From positions 1 through 64,000 of the forward strand of contig VTFK01000326.1 in assembly GCA_009617715.1 (NCBI GenBank): a DNA stretch of 64,000 nucleotides, read 5' to 3'. Both the position numbers and the translations under genes were made by a program. The notes beneath the pieces are model-generated. The model did not search any database and was not told the origin of the DNA. It saw only the letters and a program-made list of their open reading frames with translations. Below are positions 61,186-64,000 of the stretch, one piece after another; the first letter of the stretch is position 1; each line of letters opens with the position of its first letter. The stretch comes from Plectrocnemia conspersa (taxonomy: Eukaryota; Arthropoda; Insecta; Trichoptera; Polycentropodidae).

Positions 61186-63102
61186 ATTAAAATAAAAATC
61201 TCCTGGTAAATTGTTATTACTTGTAGAGATTATAGTGATTGAATTTCACTCTTTCAGCTTATAAAATAAATAGATCACATTTATTGAGGACACATGATAG
61301 GGATAACTAATGAAGTGATTTAAAGCCTAGCTATTTTAAAGAACAAATAATTATTAAGTATTCTATTAATTTTTAAATTGTAACCTGAAGGGGTTTTGGG
61401 CACAAAATAAATATATTAGTTTAAAGGTTGTACTACTGCTAAAATAGTTTTCAATGCTTTCAAATAGATATTTATATTATAATAAAGAAAAACATATTTA
61501 TATGTATTTATTTGGATGTTAATGAAAGTATTTCTGAACAAATGTAGGTTGAAAAGCACTGATTAAAAGATATTTAAGAAGTAGGTTTTAAAATTATTTT
61601 TAATGTCAACAAATTCAAAAGAAACAAATCAAAATATACTGATGTAAAATGTAATAAATAATAATAATAAAAAATATAACTTTAGTTTTTTATTTTATTT
61701 TAATTAAATATTTTTTAAATTATATAAAAAAAATGGTGTTTATAAGCTATCATAATTTGGGAAGGGGGGGTCAAAGTGGGATGATTGAAATATTTATGAG
61801 GTCCTAATTAGACATATTACAAAGAAATATTCAAGTGTCCAAGAGATAATTGCTATGAAGAGCCACAGAGTGCGTTTCTTATGTCATTGTGAATCAATAA
61901 GCTAAAATTTAATTTAGAAAACAACTGAAATGTGATTTGTAAAATTTGCCTCGAGAACAAAAATCAAATCAAATCAGAGATCAGAAAATAATGTACAAGT
62001 TCAGTACTCGAAGAATACCTACAATTCCAAGTGGAACCCTTACTGATTAACTACCAGAAGCAGCTGATATTCGGCGTGGGCGTGTTCTGATACGCTAACG
62101 CCAACTGGCGATGAATATTTATAAATAGGCTTAAAATAGCATATTATTTTCGGACACACTAGTCAATATACATATTGTAGAAGCAATAGCCTAAAAGCAG
62201 TACATATAATTGTACAAGACATACATACATAGCAATATTAAATGTAACCACGCTAGCAAGCAATCAACGTGATTGTTACATTTCCAAAGACGCACTAAAA
62301 CGTTCTATGTACTTTTAGTGCTAAAAAACTTTTCCAACTCAGGATTACGGGGTATTAATAAATATCTCAAATATGACTGACTTAAGATATCAAAAATTAA
62401 CTAAAGTATATATTTACGATTTAATAAAATATTTTTCCATCTGTAAATAATCCATACATAATCTCTATAAATTATATAATAGCAAAATAATATAATATAA
62501 AAATAACCTTATCAAAATAAATATTTCATATAATGTACAATTATAATCTATCTGGGATTTAGATAATTTACAAATATTTTTAAACTGTATTTATTTTAGT
62601 ATGAACATATATATTATTAATGTATTACATTCAATACTAAGTATGTATATTGTGAGTACATTAAAGACTTAACATACTTTTGGATTATCACTTCGATATT
62701 CATCAGTGAAGAAAAGCTACAAGAACTTAATCCGAAGTGATCAGTCAGTATTATAATTACAATTATCAATTCAAATCCGCAAGATACAATTGAAATATAC
62801 AAAAACATCATTATTTAAAAAAATGCATTATTGTTATAAGGCCATTTAGATTTAATGTAAAGTATATATATGTAGATATCTATTTTATAATATTATTGAG
62901 GTATAAGTAAAATTGTGAGATTGATATAAAGTATAAAGATACCATTGTTAGAACTCTCCGAGTACACCTGGCATTAGAAATACATTTACAAATAAGACAT
63001 ATCATATCAGTTTGTATCACATATCGATGGATAATATCCATTATTTGATAAAATATTTTTACCATGTAATAATATGTCGACGTTCAAACATTCATTTTGA
63101 AC
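61186..63102. other. Intergenic between NAG and its paralogue
   Basis: The NAG 3' UTR starts here; AATAAA-like AAATAAAAATC follows the stop within 15 nt. A TATAAATA at 62120-62127, in a slightly more GC-rich context, could be a promoter for the paralogue or for an undetected alternative first exon. Other open frames have no domain. Confidence 0.45.
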
Positions 63103-64000
63103 ATGGAACCGACTGCAGCAGTTGTGTCTCCTTTGGTTAAGAAAATAATTATAATTGGCACGTTTGTGTGTTTTACGGGAGCTGCGATCGGAATTATTAC
63201 AACAGTTGCAGTTTTATCCCCCGAAGAGTAAATATAAACACAAAATGATTTTATATTTATAAGGAAAATTTTAATTTAAAAATAATTACAGTGCTATTGA
63301 AAAGCAAATACGTGGTTGGGTATGCAATAGTAAGCGACAATGTGAAAAGTTTTTATTAAAAAATGAAACTGATGAGAAAGTGCAGAGTTTAAGTGTTTGC
63401 AAAATATTTTGTAATGATTACGGTTAGTTAGATTCAAATATAAGTAACTAGTAATAATACATATTATTATAATTATATACATTTTAAGGTGGCATGTGGC
63501 CAATGCCGACAATTGATTTTCAAATGGGAACATTTTTGGTTCACTTGGATGTAAATAAAAGTAGCTATGATGTACAATCTGGAAATTCTGAAATATTTAT
63601 TTTATCTGCAGTTGACGTAAGTTATATTAAATATCTGATATATGTACAATACACGTGAATGTATTATAGAAAGGCACCTCACATAAAAATGTCATAAGCA
63701 CAATATCATCAGCACGATAGACCAGTGACTTTGCAGAACACCAGAGCAGTGTTTAAAATTTTAATCGCAGTTTAACATTTGACTCATTGTATTTTGCGAT
63801 TTTGCACCAATGCCCAAAACTATGAGCGAAATTTTAAGTGCTTAATGAGCAATGACATCATTTATTATTTTTAAATGTAACATTGCAGAGATTTTATTCC
63901 CATATCAAAAATTTGGTTCCGGCTGATGTTGAAGTCTTAAAAGGAAGTGCCTATATCAACATAACTTTTGATATTGAAGATATGAATGATATAAGTAAGC
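63103..64000 (+). CDS. Second beta-N-acetylglucosaminidase-like gene (5' part; runs off the window)
   Basis: Four exons are visible: 63103-63227, 63292-63422, 63489-63616 and 63889-63994; the last ends at a GTAAGC donor six bases before the window ends. The first exon encodes a signal-anchor (hydrophobic IIIIGTFVCFTGAAIGIITTVAVL), and the next ones follow NAG closely in layout: WVCNSKRQCEKF against [20 protein letters not shown] against CKMFCNEYG, and RFYSHIKNLVPADVEVL against [17 protein letters not shown]. Exon 1 (125 nt) and exon 4 (106 nt) have identical lengths to their NAG counterparts, so this is a tandem duplicate. The catalytic domain is outside the window, so activity cannot be judged. 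Confidence 0.9.

Noticed and set aside
1..64000. CRISPR arrays, operons, prokaryotic terminators and ribosome binding sites
   Set aside because: The DNA is eukaryotic nuclear with spliced genes; no spaced direct-repeat arrays of the CRISPR kind were seen.
1..64000. Functional tRNA or rRNA genes
   Set aside because: Apart from the SINE head at 3830-4140 I found no cloverleaf or rRNA-like stretch by eye; a covariance-model scan would be needed to exclude them fully.

Overview
The window is nuclear DNA from an insect. It is AT-rich and intron-rich, with GT-AG introns of roughly 50 to 1500 bp. It carries arthropod-type genes: a chemosensory protein with the CX6CX18CX2C pattern, chitinolytic GH20 hexosaminidases and MADF/BESS-type transposon proteins. 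It also holds many decayed DNA transposons. A DNA polymerase beta gene argues against a Drosophila-like fly, because Drosophila melanogaster lacks that enzyme. I cannot fix the order from sequence alone.

Layout. 1-6349: no gene recognised; hairpins, a tRNA-derived SINE, a reverse-transcriptase scrap, possible hAT ends and two unexplained GC-rich patches. 6350-7441 (-): CCDC97. 8684-11312 (-) and 15277-16993 (-): two C2H2 zinc-finger paralogues with the same five-exon plan, separated by a PIF/Harbinger relic with MADF/BESS debris and a non-LTR scrap. 17329-18575: an inverted pair of a dispersed repeat, then a foldback element built from short tandem units. 19031-21606 (+): DNA polymerase beta with one apparent 1-base frameshift. 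24116-24577 (+): chemosensory protein. 26077-36288 (-): ABCC10/MRP7 transporter in 20 coding exons, with a TIR-bounded mariner-like relic and a pogo-type MITE in its introns. 38380-43879 (+): RECQ5 helicase, also with one homopolymer frameshift. 45125-47591 (-): TFIIE beta subunit with a CpG-rich promoter. 48027-54930: a decayed tandem cluster of a small unrecognised gene, invaded by mariner-like and piggyBac relics. 55506-61185 (+): N-acetylglucosaminidase with two alternative first exons. 63103-64000 (+): the start of a tandem paralogue.

The genes are ordinary single eukaryotic transcription units, not operons. ABCC10 and RECQ5 are divergent across about 2.1 kb; RECQ5 and GTF2E2 converge. 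Pol beta and RECQ5 both act in DNA repair but are 17 kb apart, and I see no sign of co-regulation.

The observations most worth following are: (1) the hexosaminidase gene appears able to make either a secreted or a membrane-anchored enzyme through alternative first exons, and only the anchored form is visible in its neighbour; (2) the unknown small tandem gene family at 48-55 kb; (3) the foldback element; (4) the three-finger higher-order repeat in the zinc-finger pair; (5) the two frameshifts, which are more likely assembly errors than real lesions.
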